23,969 nt of DNA from JBMNOU01 sp050943215 (GTDB taxonomy: Bacteria > Bacillota > Clostridia > Christensenellales > SZUA-584). Every line of letters begins with the position of its first letter. Position 1 is the first letter of the stretch. The stretch is from the NCBI GenBank assembly GCA_050943215.1, contig JBMNOU010000026.1:1-23969 (forward strand), written 5' to 3'. Below the pieces are notes generated by a model. It made no database searches. It was not told the DNA's origin and saw nothing but the letters and a program-made list of their open reading frames with translations. Shown here in pieces: positions 15,550-23,047 of this stretch. The position numbers and the translations under genes are program-made.

Positions 15550-15590
15550 CAAAAAAGTCATAAGGGATTCGCAAGGAACCCCTTATGACT
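15550..15590 (-). terminator. Strong terminator between the two envelope operons
   Basis: On the minus strand AGTCATAAGGG (15580-15590) pairs with CCCTTATGACT (15556-15566) and the inner TTC/GAA around CTTGC, followed by TTTTTT (15551-15556). It lies eight bases after the stop of the four-helix membrane protein gene and ends the upstream operon. Confidence 0.9.
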
Positions 15591-15597
15591 CCATACC

Positions 15598-16023
15598 TTA
15601 CGCCGCTACTACTTCTGTTGCTCTCTTTTTGTTCTGGAATGCGCCGATTAGGTACAGCACCGGTAGTATCAGACCGGTAATCAAGCTTATTACGCTGAAA
15701 TCGCCGCCGCCCGCCGCGGTCAGTATATTACCCAAAACTGAAAATACCGCCGTTAGAATACCAAACACAATGCAAACCGTTGCCTTTTCTGGCTTTGCCG
15801 CATTCGCAACGCCCAAGATACCCGCAACCAAACTAACCGCCGCACCGACAAGCGAGAGAACAGCTGCAAACGTCAGCAGGCCCAAATCCGCCTCGGCTCC
15901 CAGTGCTGCAACCAGCAGACTCACGCCCAGCACGGCAATGATACCGAGGATAATGCCAAGACCCCCGCCGATGATCATGAGAATACCCGTCACCTTGAGA
16001 AACCCATTGCTTTTTCTTTCCAT
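15598..16023 (-). CDS. Small integral membrane protein with four helices
   Basis: A 141-residue hydrophobic protein with four predicted membrane helices at about residues 10-33, 48-70, 82-105 and 110-128, separated by short loops. Gly/Ala/Ile-rich helices (GILMIIGGGLGIILGIIAV) resemble the DUF4064/DUF4190-type small membrane proteins, which have no known reaction. The ATG follows AAAGGGGAATAAAAA. Last gene of the upstream operon, 109 bases after the DUF4428-type gene, closed by a strong terminator. A role in anchoring or sensing with the SPFH module is inferred only from position. Confidence 0.8.
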   Translation of the reverse strand: MERKSNGFLKVTGILMIIGGGLGIILGIIAVLGVSLLVAALGAEADLGLLTFAAVLSLVGAAVSLVAGILGVANAAKPEKATVCIVFGILTAVFSVLGNILTAAGGGDFSVISLITGLILPVLYLIGAFQNKKRATEVVAA

Positions 16024-16132
16024 TTTTTATTCCCCTTTAAGATTTATTTATGGTTTATGCGCGAAATAACCTCGCGACGAACCATCATTGCTTATATTTG
16101 AAATGGTCCATACATTATAAACGCCTGCATCT

Positions 16133-16903
16133 TTATCCCTGCATGGCCCCGCCGCAATACTCGCAGCGCCCGCTGGCATCCGGGGTGGTCGTGGCCCCGC
16201 ACAGCGGGCAGATCTGCACCGACTTCGGCGTATTGGCGGCCGCGATGCTTTCACGCGCGCTTTGCCTAACTTGCATCAGCGCCTCCTTGATTTCTTCCGC
16301 AAGCGCCTCGCATTCCCGGTATTCCACACTTCTTCGCCCAACATCTGCTCCGCCTTGCATCCATACACGGCCTGCCGGGGACTCAATCTCAATCGTGCTG
16401 CTGTTGAGCCGGAAACGAATTTCGTCAAACCAAGGGCTGTTGACGTGTATGGTCATAGTAAAGTTGTAACTGTAAATATAGCGCGGCGGGTTGTAGGCGA
16501 TTTGTTTACCGTCATTCCCTTCACGTTTCAGCTCCGTCCGGTCTTCGTCGATATCGACGTTACAGCCGGTAACTTGAGAAAAGTCCAGAACATCCGGATT
16601 TTCTTCCTGCCAGCGGCGCGCGGAGGTAACGATAAATTTACCGGCGTCCTCATCCAAAAGTACCTTTGTCCCCATGCCCAGGGTACGGGTGATGTTGAAC
16701 TTGGATACAGATGCCTTGTTTTCCTCGCGGTATTCCAGCTGCTCCTTTATGTCGGAAACTGTGCTGCGCCTGCGTTCATTGAAAAAGGGCGAGAGTTTTT
16801 TCGCGCAATCCTTGCACAGGTTTCCATCCTCCAGTTTTCGATTGCCCAAAAGCCCAATTCTTTCGCTGCAAACATCGCAGTATTTCTTATCAAACAATCC
16901 CAT
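16133..16903 (-). CDS. DUF4428-type zinc protein with C-terminal zinc ribbon
   Basis: A 256-residue cytoplasmic protein. The N-terminal DUF4428-like zinc finger has Cys9/Cys12 (YCDVCSERIG) and Cys30/Cys33 (LCKDCAKKL). A central domain (about 70-180) with beta structure (YNFTMTIHVNSPWFDEIRFR) is the DUF4428-associated PH-like part. A charged helix follows, and a C-terminal zinc ribbon CPLCG/CEYCG closes it. AAAGGAGGTGACGTAA precedes the ATG, right after the stop codon of the SPFH gene, so the two are coupled. Such proteins often accompany SPFH/zinc-ribbon proteins in Clostridia. No enzymatic residues are evident; the likely role is binding to membrane or partner proteins. Confidence 0.8.
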   Translation of the reverse strand: MGLFDKKYCDVCSERIGLLGNRKLEDGNLCKDCAKKLSPFFNERRRSTVSDIKEQLEYREENKASVSKFNITRTLGMGTKVLLDEDAGKFIVTSARRWQEENPDVLDFSQVTGCNVDIDEDRTELKREGNDGKQIAYNPPRYIYSYNFTMTIHVNSPWFDEIRFRLNSSTIEIESPAGRVWMQGGADVGRRSVEYRECEALAEEIKEALMQVRQSARESIAAANTPKSVQICPLCGATTTPDASGRCEYCGGAMQG

Positions 16904-16917
16904 TTACGTCACCTCCT

Positions 16918-18249
16918 TTACTTGATATCCCCATCGTCAAACGGATCACCACACTCAGGGCAGAATTTGGGCGGACGGGTCTTATCCTCAGGTTCCCAAC
17001 CGCATTTGTCGCATTGATACTGCGGTACACCTGCCGGCTTTTTCTTGCCGCACTCGCCGCAGAATTTACCCTTGTTCACCGCCCCGCAGGAGCAGGTCCA
17101 GCCGTCGGCTGCCGGCTGCGGTTTCCCACATTCCTCGCAGAATTTGCTCTTATTGCCTGTATGCCCGCAGGAGCACGCCCAGCCTGCCGCCTGTGCCGAT
17201 GCCGGAGTGGCTTTTGGAGCAGTTTGCTGCTGTTGCTGCTGGCCCATCGTAAACAGGTTTTGTGCGTTCATGCCGCCGGCATTTCCCGCCATATTCATGC
17301 CCATGAAAGCCATGGCCGGGCCGGTACCGGGATTTGCCGCCGCCGCTTTCATGGCATCAGCCTGCGCTCCCACCAACGTGGCCGCCGCCATCGTTGGGTC
17401 GCGCATGACGGCGCTCTTTTGCAGATCTTTGATCATCTGCTCATCTTCCTTGCTGGCATTTATTGAGCTGACGCCGAAAGAAACAATCTCCAGGCCACGC
17501 AAATCACGCCATTTTGCCGACAATACCTCATTGAGCGCCTCGGCCAACTCGGCTGTATGTCCGGGCAAGGCCGAATAGCGCACACCCATATCCGATATCT
17601 TAGCAAAAGCAGGTTGAAGTGCCGTTAAAAGCTCGCTCTTCAACTGCCCGTCAATGGTACCGCGCACATAGGAGGCCTGCACATTGCCGCATACGTTGGT
17701 ATAAAACAAAATCGGGTTTGTAATCCGATAGCTATATTCACCAAAGCAACGAACGGCAATATCAATATCCAATCCAATATTTTTATCTACAACACGGAAC
17801 GGAACCGGATTTGCAGTACCGTATTTGTTGCCGATAAGCTCTTTGGTATTAAAGTAATACACACGCGTATCTTTTCCGGGACTGCCACCAAATTTGAAGC
17901 GTTCCCAAACGCTTTTCAAGGAAGAAAGCACATTGTCTTTGAATGCTCCGCCCCCAAATAATGAAGGCTCTCCGCCGGCGTCGAATATATACTCACCCGG
18001 CTCTGCACATACATCCAGCACTTTCCCCTGTTCTACAATGAGCATGCACTGCCCATCCGCCACGGCAATTACCGAGCCGTTTGAGATGATGTTGTCCTCA
18101 CCCTTTGTATTAGAGGATCGCCCGGAAACGCGCTTCCAGCCTTTTATAGCCAGAACATCCTCCGGCAATGCCTCGCAGTAGAAATAGTCCTTCCATTGGT
18201 CGGCCAACACGCCGCCCACCGCACCCACAGCGGCTTTAATCAAGCCCAT
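16918..18249 (-). CDS. SPFH-domain protein with three C-terminal zinc ribbons (YdjI-like)
   Basis: A 443-residue protein. The SPFH/'virion core'-type domain covers about residues 1-290 (ending SINASKEDEQMIKDLQKSA). A Gly/Ala/Met-rich linker with a Gln run (GQQQQQQTAP) follows, then three zinc ribbons: CSCG/CEECG, CSCG/CGECG and CDKCG/CPECG. Bacillus subtilis YdjI, an SPFH protein with a C-terminal zinc ribbon, is recruited to the membrane by YdjG and YdjH and acts with PspA in envelope stress. The same three partners are encoded here, over two adjacent operons. SPFH proteins form oligomeric membrane platforms. AAGGGGGGACGAAT precedes the ATG. Frame and motifs are intact. Confidence 0.88.
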   Translation of the reverse strand: MGLIKAAVGAVGGVLADQWKDYFYCEALPEDVLAIKGWKRVSGRSSNTKGEDNIISNGSVIAVADGQCMLIVEQGKVLDVCAEPGEYIFDAGGEPSLFGGGAFKDNVLSSLKSVWERFKFGGSPGKDTRVYYFNTKELIGNKYGTANPVPFRVVDKNIGLDIDIAVRCFGEYSYRITNPILFYTNVCGNVQASYVRGTIDGQLKSELLTALQPAFAKISDMGVRYSALPGHTAELAEALNEVLSAKWRDLRGLEIVSFGVSSINASKEDEQMIKDLQKSAVMRDPTMAAATLVGAQADAMKAAAANPGTGPAMAFMGMNMAGNAGGMNAQNLFTMGQQQQQQTAPKATPASAQAAGWACSCGHTGNKSKFCEECGKPQPAADGWTCSCGAVNKGKFCGECGKKKPAGVPQYQCDKCGWEPEDKTRPPKFCPECGDPFDDGDIK

Positions 18250-18292
18250 ATTCGTCCCCCCTTGAATATCCTATTTTCATGAAGCAATCCGT

Positions 18293-19825
18293 TTATGGGA
18301 AATACGAACCGATGCCGCCGGCCGTCCGATTCCCATCTCCGCTATAATCCTGAAATGACACTTGCACATATGATTCCTCTTGATCTACCGCAAACCATTT
18401 GTATATGGTAAGCGTGTTCCCCTCTAAATCCAGTATTCCAGCTATGCCGTCAAAATACTTGTCGCACACCTCATCGTATTTGAGGTCCTTGAGCGAAAAG
18501 TCGTCATAAGCCTGTGAAAGTTTGTTATATATACCTTTCAGTTCCGCGTATGTAAAATGCGGAGCCGCATCTTCTGCTTCGCCGGTCGCATCGCCGCCGC
18601 CTGTATCGGGGTCGGCTGTGTCGCCGCCCAGGCTCTGTTCGTCTTTATACATCCCGTAGCCGGGCGGCACCCGGTCGCCTTCGCGCTCTTCATGCTCCCA
18701 CAGTTCACCGTAGGGGCGGAAGCAGAACATGTACTCGAATCCGTTCTTCCCGCCGCCTTCGGGATCGGTATACGTATCGCTGATAACGAACATTTTCCCC
18801 TCGGAACCCGGCGACAGTGCAATCCACCACTCAGACGGGTCGAGTTGCATATCCCAAAAGAAGCCTTCCGTCACCTCAAAGTGGTCCTCGTCGGCCTTGA
18901 TGGTTGCTTCCACCATATTCTCATCGTCGCCGTCCAAGATGATTTCCAATGTACCGGCTCCGGTTTCATCTATCTCAATGGTGAGGTAAGCATCATTGAA
19001 GAATTCCTCATCATTTTCAAAGCTTCCAAACCCGTCCGTTACCCATATATAACCGTACCAAGCCGCATCCCACATAGCTTGTGCGCCAGATTCGCTGCTG
19101 CGCTTAAATACCAGCGTCGCCTGAGAATCGCCGTCACTTATTTCAATCGTAAGGGCATCCCCCTCCAGCACATATTCGTTTACAACGCCCTCTCCGTCCT
19201 GCTGATAGCGGATTTTGCCGTCTTTCCAAGTGCCTTTTATCAGCGCGTCCGTGCTGATCTGTGCCGTGTTATCTTCATTCAGCCGAATATAATAGCTTAT
19301 TCCCATGTCTTTTACCGATTCGGCGTCATAGTGCTCTCCATCTATGGTCATGGAATCAATGACATAATAACCGACCTCGTCGGCGGGCATATCGGAGGAG
19401 ACGGGGTTGTTCGCAGCAGCGCCCTCCTTTTCCAGCGTTATTTTCATCCCGGTTTCCATAAAGTCACCGATCACCATAACGCCGCCTTTTATCGTAGCGC
19501 TAATAAAGTCCGTGCCGTTTGCGCTGATGGTGAGGGTATTTCCATGAACCGCCCATGTATAGGTGTCCTTTCCGTCGTCCCCGCGAAGCTCACACTTGCC
19601 GCCTGCCATAAGCTCGAGTTCAAAGTCGCCGTCGAACACCTCATCTGCGTCAGATTCCTCACCGAACATCTCCACTTTTGTGGCTTTCCATAGGCCGATA
19701 TTAGGATCATCGGACACAGCCGGCGCGCTTTTACCGCAGCCCGTTAGAAGCGCTACTGTTAAGACAATAACCAGCACCGCCGCGCCAAGCTTTCTATAAA
19801 GGGTTTCCTTCCGATTGAAGTCCAT
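18293..19825 (-). CDS. Large lipoprotein with repeated lipocalin-like beta domains
   Basis: A 510-residue exported lipoprotein, lipobox LTGC with Cys30. Two related beta-rich units follow: about 40-130 (GLWKATKVEMFGEESDADEV to GMKITLEKEG) and 150-245 (YYVIDSMTIDGEHYDAESVK to TLVFKRSSE). Each has the 'TWAVHGNTLTIS' / 'EYVLEGDALTIE' strand pattern seen in lipocalin-like and DUF4923-type domains. A third part (250-390) carries acidic and aromatic stretches, then a Gly/Asp-rich linker (about 400-430) and a C-terminal helical domain. The small lipoprotein at 20471-20830 shares the same beta pattern. AAGGAG precedes the ATG. It is the second gene of the operon, after the degenerate receiver. Ligand unknown. 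Confidence 0.85.
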   Translation of the reverse strand: MDFNRKETLYRKLGAAVLVIVLTVALLTGCGKSAPAVSDDPNIGLWKATKVEMFGEESDADEVFDGDFELELMAGGKCELRGDDGKDTYTWAVHGNTLTISANGTDFISATIKGGVMVIGDFMETGMKITLEKEGAAANNPVSSDMPADEVGYYVIDSMTIDGEHYDAESVKDMGISYYIRLNEDNTAQISTDALIKGTWKDGKIRYQQDGEGVVNEYVLEGDALTIEISDGDSQATLVFKRSSESGAQAMWDAAWYGYIWVTDGFGSFENDEEFFNDAYLTIEIDETGAGTLEIILDGDDENMVEATIKADEDHFEVTEGFFWDMQLDPSEWWIALSPGSEGKMFVISDTYTDPEGGGKNGFEYMFCFRPYGELWEHEEREGDRVPPGYGMYKDEQSLGGDTADPDTGGGDATGEAEDAAPHFTYAELKGIYNKLSQAYDDFSLKDLKYDEVCDKYFDGIAGILDLEGNTLTIYKWFAVDQEESYVQVSFQDYSGDGNRTAGGIGSYFP

Positions 19826-19852
19826 GCTTTTTCTCCTTCATACTCATTAAAT

Positions 19853-20245
19853 CTATTGCAATAGCGATTCCAGTTTGGAAAATAAATAGTTGACGCTCGT
19901 ATCGTAGTAAAGGAAATCATCGATCCTGTTTTCCTGCTTTGCTTGTATGGCTGCGCGACAGGAATCCGCGTCACTTTCAGAACATAAGAGTACCTGTTTG
20001 CAACCCGGAACCTGTTTTCGAATCGCATCACAGATGGCGAGGCATTTCTCGGCAAATCGAAATCTGCCGGATTCGGGTATCTCTACGACCACGATCCCCG
20101 GCATGTAACTTATCGCGGTACTGACAGCCGAAACATAGCTTTGGTCGGCCCGAAGTTCAAAACGCATATCGTTTTTCGTCTGCGCTATCAAAGCATCTGA
20201 GAGTATTTTTCTACTCATGATCAGCAGGACTTTTTTCTTGTCCAT
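19853..20245 (-). CDS. Stand-alone degenerate (pseudo-)receiver protein
   Basis: A 130-residue protein with the receiver pattern of alternating strands and helices: KKVLLIMSRKILSDALI, then PGIVVVEIPESG, then CKQVLLCSESDAD, then IDDFLYYDTSVNYLFSKLESLL. The acidic pair after strand 1 is missing (IMSRK), the phosphorylated Asp is Glu55, and the usual Lys of strand 5 is not evident, so it cannot be phosphorylated in the usual way. No output domain follows. It may titrate or bind the kinase or regulator encoded 1.5 kb upstream. AGGAGG lies 13 bases before the ATG, rather far. It is the first gene of the envelope operon and is preceded by the CTACCC-type operator. Confidence 0.75.
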   Translation of the reverse strand: MDKKKVLLIMSRKILSDALIAQTKNDMRFELRADQSYVSAVSTAISYMPGIVVVEIPESGRFRFAEKCLAICDAIRKQVPGCKQVLLCSESDADSCRAAIQAKQENRIDDFLYYDTSVNYLFSKLESLLQ

Positions 20246-20302
20246 GACAGTTCACCGACCTCCTAAACATTGTGTTCTTCACGCTTCTCAATATATAGTT
20301 CA

Positions 20303-20347
20303 AGTATAATAAATGGATTTTATCCGCGCCCTACCCGTAACGGGTAG
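20303..20347 (-). promoter_or_regulatory. Activator-type promoter of the degenerate-receiver/SPFH operon with 17-bp operator
   Basis: The palindrome CTACCCGTTACGGGTAG (20331-20347, 8-bp arms) precedes a -10 box TATACT (20303-20308) by 22 bases. No acceptable -35 box is present. The palindrome centre lies at about -43 from the expected start point, the position of a class II activator. AAAAA precedes and GGCG follows the repeat, exactly as at the second copy at 20902-20918. Confidence 0.7.
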
Positions 20348-20373
20348 TTTTTATGAAACAGTAAAGAGAACAA

Positions 20374-20418
20374 GTCGGAAAAAATAAACACACATCTAGA
20401 ATATCTAGGTGTGTGTTT
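20374..20418 (-). terminator. Terminator of the small lipoprotein gene
   Basis: On the minus strand a 15-bp stem with one mismatch (20404-20418 with 20386-20400, core CACACA..CTAGA) closes a three-base loop and is followed by TATTTTTTCC. It lies about 50 bases after the stop of the small lipoprotein gene. Confidence 0.85.
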
Positions 20419-20470
20419 TCAGAGAATTTAACTTAGCCAAAACGATTGCATGATTCCATAACCTATTACG

Positions 20471-20830
20471 TTATTTTTTGGTCAAATCAAAATTCACATA
20501 ATAGGCGTCTTCCGGTCTGGTCAGCGTTAGGTCTTTGTCTTTCATAACGAAGGTGTAGGAGCGAACAGCGTCCCAGCTCTCGGCCTTGATTTCCACCTGA
20601 TCATCTTGGATGGTGTACGTTCCCGACTCCTCAGCCGGAAAAAATTCGTCGCTGAATTTCAAGCCGCCTTTACCGTCAAACTTCAACGTTACCTTCGTGC
20701 CGTTGTCATCCTTTCCTTCCCAGGTGCCGCTCAGCGCGTCTCCGCCGCCACCGCCACCGCCGCAAGCGCTCAAAAGCAGCAGGCATACTAGGAGGGATAT
20801 CGCTATTACAGTAAGTTTGTTTTTCCTCAT
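20471..20830 (-). CDS. Small lipocalin-like lipoprotein
   Basis: A 119-residue exported lipoprotein. The signal peptide has lipobox LSAC (Cys23) followed by seven glycines, then a single beta domain: LSGTWEGKDDNGTKVTLKFD, ESGTYTIQDDQVEIKAES, SYTFVMKDKDLTLTRPED. The pattern is that of the lipocalin-like units in the 510-residue lipoprotein, so both may bind or sense a similar ligand at the cell surface. The ATG at 20830 is chosen over upstream in-frame starts because AAAGGAA lies at proper distance. It is a single-gene unit between two terminators, with its own CTACCC-type operator, directly after the response-regulator gene. Confidence 0.82.
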   Translation of the reverse strand: MRKNKLTVIAISLLVCLLLLSACGGGGGGGDALSGTWEGKDDNGTKVTLKFDGKGGLKFSDEFFPAEESGTYTIQDDQVEIKAESWDAVRSYTFVMKDKDLTLTRPEDAYYVNFDLTKK

Positions 20831-20873
20831 CACACACATTCCTTTCAATATTGTTTTATGATGGTTCTCTTGT

Positions 20874-20918
20874 ACCGTAGCATCTTTTGATTGCCCACGC
20901 CCTACCCACAGCGGGTAG
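20874..20918 (-). promoter_or_regulatory. Activator-type promoter of the small lipoprotein with second operator copy
   Basis: CTACCCGCTGTGGGTAG (20902-20918) shares AAAAACTACCCG and GGGTAGGGCG with the copy at 20331-20347. A weak -10 box TACGGT (20874-20879) lies at the same distance of 22 bases. There is no -35 box. The poor -10 suggests that expression depends strongly on an activator, most likely the adjacent NarL-type response regulator. Confidence 0.65.
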
Positions 20919-20924
20919 TTTTTG

Positions 20925-20964
20925 TGAAACAACAAAACCATCAGGCCGGTTTCCCGGCCTGATG
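20925..20964 (-). terminator. Terminator of the sensor/kinase/response-regulator operon
   Basis: CATCAGGCCGG and CCGGCCTGATG (20954-20964 with 20939-20949) form an 11-bp stem closed, on the minus strand, by a GAAA tetraloop and followed by GTTTTGTTGTTT. It lies 27 bases after the stop of the response regulator. Confidence 0.9.
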
Positions 20965-20991
20965 CGCCTCTACTTATATGGATGTTGCCTC

Positions 20992-21609
20992 TTAGTACAG
21001 CGGGTTAATCCATCCATTGGATATCATGTAGAAGGCAAGCTCCACCGCCTTTGAAAAGCCGGTTTTTGCCAGCATGTTTGATTTGTGGTATTTCACGGTA
21101 TTTTCGCTGATGAACAGTTCCTCCGCAATTTCCTTGCTGGTCATATGCTTGCACATCAGACGCAGCACTTCCATTTCTCTTTCGGTGAGCGGCGCCTCGC
21201 CCATTGGCATCGGAATTGTTTTGGCTTTGGGATGGTATCTTTTGCCCTGCATTACGCCACGGGCCACTTCGATAAAGTAATCAAGGCTTTTGCTCTTAAA
21301 CACAAATGCGTGAGCGCCGGCTTCTTTTGCTCTGGGTGCGTAGGTGATTTCATCAAACCCGGACATAACAATGATTTTCATATCTGGGAATTCATCTCTT
21401 AATGCCTTTGTCGCATCCAACCCGGAAGCGCCTCCCTCGGTGCAGACATCCATCAACACCAAATCGGGACGCAATCTCCCGCAATAAGCTCTCGCATAGG
21501 CGGCTGTCGGTAATTTGCCCACGACTTTGAAATCGCCTGTGCCGGTGAGTGCATAGGTTAAAGAATCGCACATGGATTCATGATCGTCAATGATAAGCAC
21601 CTTATACAT
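20992..21609 (-). CDS. NarL/LuxR-type response regulator
   Basis: A 205-residue regulator. The receiver domain (1-120) has the acidic pair Asp8/Asp9, the phosphorylated Asp54 (VLMDV), Ser83 after strand 4 and Lys105 (FVFKS). A LuxR-type HTH follows: LTEREMEVLRLMCKHMTSKE and ELFISENTVKYHKSNMLAKT. The ATG at 21609 follows AGGAGGTGAAACCC; a further upstream in-frame start has no ribosome-binding site. The start lies within the last codons of the kinase gene, so both proteins are made together. It probably activates the two promoters carrying the CTACCC-N5-GGGTAG repeat downstream of it; that is inference from position and dyad symmetry. Confidence 0.92.
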   Translation of the reverse strand: MYKVLIIDDHESMCDSLTYALTGTGDFKVVGKLPTAAYARAYCGRLRPDLVLMDVCTEGGASGLDATKALRDEFPDMKIIVMSGFDEITYAPRAKEAGAHAFVFKSKSLDYFIEVARGVMQGKRYHPKAKTIPMPMGEAPLTEREMEVLRLMCKHMTSKEIAEELFISENTVKYHKSNMLAKTGFSKAVELAFYMISNGWINPLY

Positions 21610-23047
21610 GGGTTTCACCTCCTGGTAAATGGACACTCACAACAAAGCATGGATGGGTAGTCACATCGAGTACGCCCCCGCATGATTCTGCCATTTTTCT
21701 CATGCCGCCGATGCCCCCGCCCTCGACAATGGGCTCAGGCGGTGGATATCCGTTATTGGATATCTTCAAATGATATCCATCGGCTAAAAATTTAATTTCC
21801 ACCAATATCTTGGTGGCAAACCCATGGCGGACAGCATTCGTCACGCTTTCTCTGATGATATCGGTGAGCATACGGCCTTTTGTGTGATCTTCCGGCAGTG
21901 TTCCATTCACTTCGATGTGAACTCCGATAGAGCCAAACGCCTGCTGCAAACCATTGAGTTCGTCCTGCAGAGAAGGTATATTTTTATCCGCCTTCAAATC
22001 ATCAAGCAGTCCTTGCGAAAGGGATCGAATCAAATCATAATCCAACGCCTGCTCGCTGTGGATGGTGCGCAGCAGCAAAGTCAGCCGTTGGCCCAAAACA
22101 TCGTGCGCACGCATTTTTGCCTTTTGGGTTTCTCGTTCCCGACTGAGAATATGGAGGTTCTTGATTGATCGGCTTAATTCTTCTCCTTTTGTTTTTAATT
22201 GAAGTTCTCTCTGCTGTAATTGCGCCGTGAGATCCCACCTTTTTGTGATATCGGTTGCCGTAAGCTGAATATACTTTTTTCGTTTGATCTGCAATTCTGT
22301 TTTTGTAAACATCCATGCCGTCTTGTCCGGCAAAAGACATACGATTTTCCCTTGAAATTCCGCCCTTTGGCAATGGAACTCCATATCTCCCTTTACCAGC
22401 AATTCATAGAAACGGTTTCCATTGCGGTGCATCCTCCCGGATATCGCTTTCATCAGCCCTTGCATCTGTGCATTGATAAGCAGTATGAAACCATCCGGTT
22501 CGCTAAACAAAGCACCGGTATGCAAAGAATCAATCGTATTTTTAATAGACAATGCCGAAAGGCTGATTCTGATTTCTCTGTATCGCAAAATGCAAATACC
22601 GATGCTTCGCACCAGATAGAATAGCATAGCTGTCAAATAGATATAGACAAAAGTGTTCCCAAAAGTAGTTTCCATCATCGGGAGCGTGAGAGCTGAAACT
22701 GCGGCGACAAGCAGCGGCCACAGCGTTTTGAGCATCACCGTGACAAGGATAGCCATCAGTGCCACCGCGGCAAAACAAGCGATGCGCAAAACACCATATC
22801 CTGTGGGCGCAATCAGGCTGCTAAAATGATGATGTAGGTGCTGCCCATATAGCAGAGAGCAGACCAGTATCTGAATCAGTACGATCAGCTCAAGTATATT
22901 CTCAAAACAACGACCGTAGCCGCTATGATACCGATGGAAGCTCAGCACCATGGCCAACGCTTGAGCGAGCACGGCAAGCGCAATGAAAAAGGTAAGGAAC
23001 AGGCGTGCAGTCTCTGTCCATGTGTAAAAATCAGCCACCGCTTTCAC
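21602..23047 (-). CDS. Membrane histidine kinase (HisKA_3/HATPase type)
   Basis: A 481-residue sensor kinase. Five or six N-terminal membrane helices lie between residues 13 and 155. A PAS-like linker (about 170-270) and a coiled coil (275-310) follow. The H-box is RAHDVLGQRLTLLL with His315. The ATPase domain has the N-box RESVTNAVRHG (Glu400, Asn404, His408), a G1 box ISNNG lacking the usual Asp, and the G2 box GGGIGGM. NarL-type regulators are the usual partners of this kinase class, and one is encoded directly after it with an overlap of eight bases. The GTG start at 23047 follows AAAGGGGG and overlaps the end of the preceding gene by 17 bases. Confidence 0.88.
   Translation of the reverse strand: MKAVADFYTWTETARLFLTFFIALAVLAQALAMVLSFHRYHSGYGRCFENILELIVLIQILVCSLLYGQHLHHHFSSLIAPTGYGVLRIACFAAVALMAILVTVMLKTLWPLLVAAVSALTLPMMETTFGNTFVYIYLTAMLFYLVRSIGICILRYREIRISLSALSIKNTIDSLHTGALFSEPDGFILLINAQMQGLMKAISGRMHRNGNRFYELLVKGDMEFHCQRAEFQGKIVCLLPDKTAWMFTKTELQIKRKKYIQLTATDITKRWDLTAQLQQRELQLKTKGEELSRSIKNLHILSRERETQKAKMRAHDVLGQRLTLLLRTIHSEQALDYDLIRSLSQGLLDDLKADKNIPSLQDELNGLQQAFGSIGVHIEVNGTLPEDHTKGRMLTDIIRESVTNAVRHGFATKILVEIKFLADGYHLKISNNGYPPPEPIVEGGGIGGMRKMAESCGGVLDVTTHPCFVVSVHLPGGETHV

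Noticed and set aside
16262..17017. 251-codon plus-strand ORF opposite the DUF4428-type gene
   Set aside because: The minus strand carries cysteine motifs and a ribosome-binding site; the plus-strand product has no recognisable features.
18557..19693. 378-codon plus-strand ORF opposite the large lipoprotein gene
   Set aside because: It is antisense to a clear lipoprotein with signal peptide and ribosome-binding site, and its own translation shows no domain.
21650..21660. Third copy of the response-regulator operator (GGGTAG near the end of the kinase gene)
   Set aside because: Only one half-site is present, inside coding sequence, without the partner CTACCC or a -10 box at the right distance.
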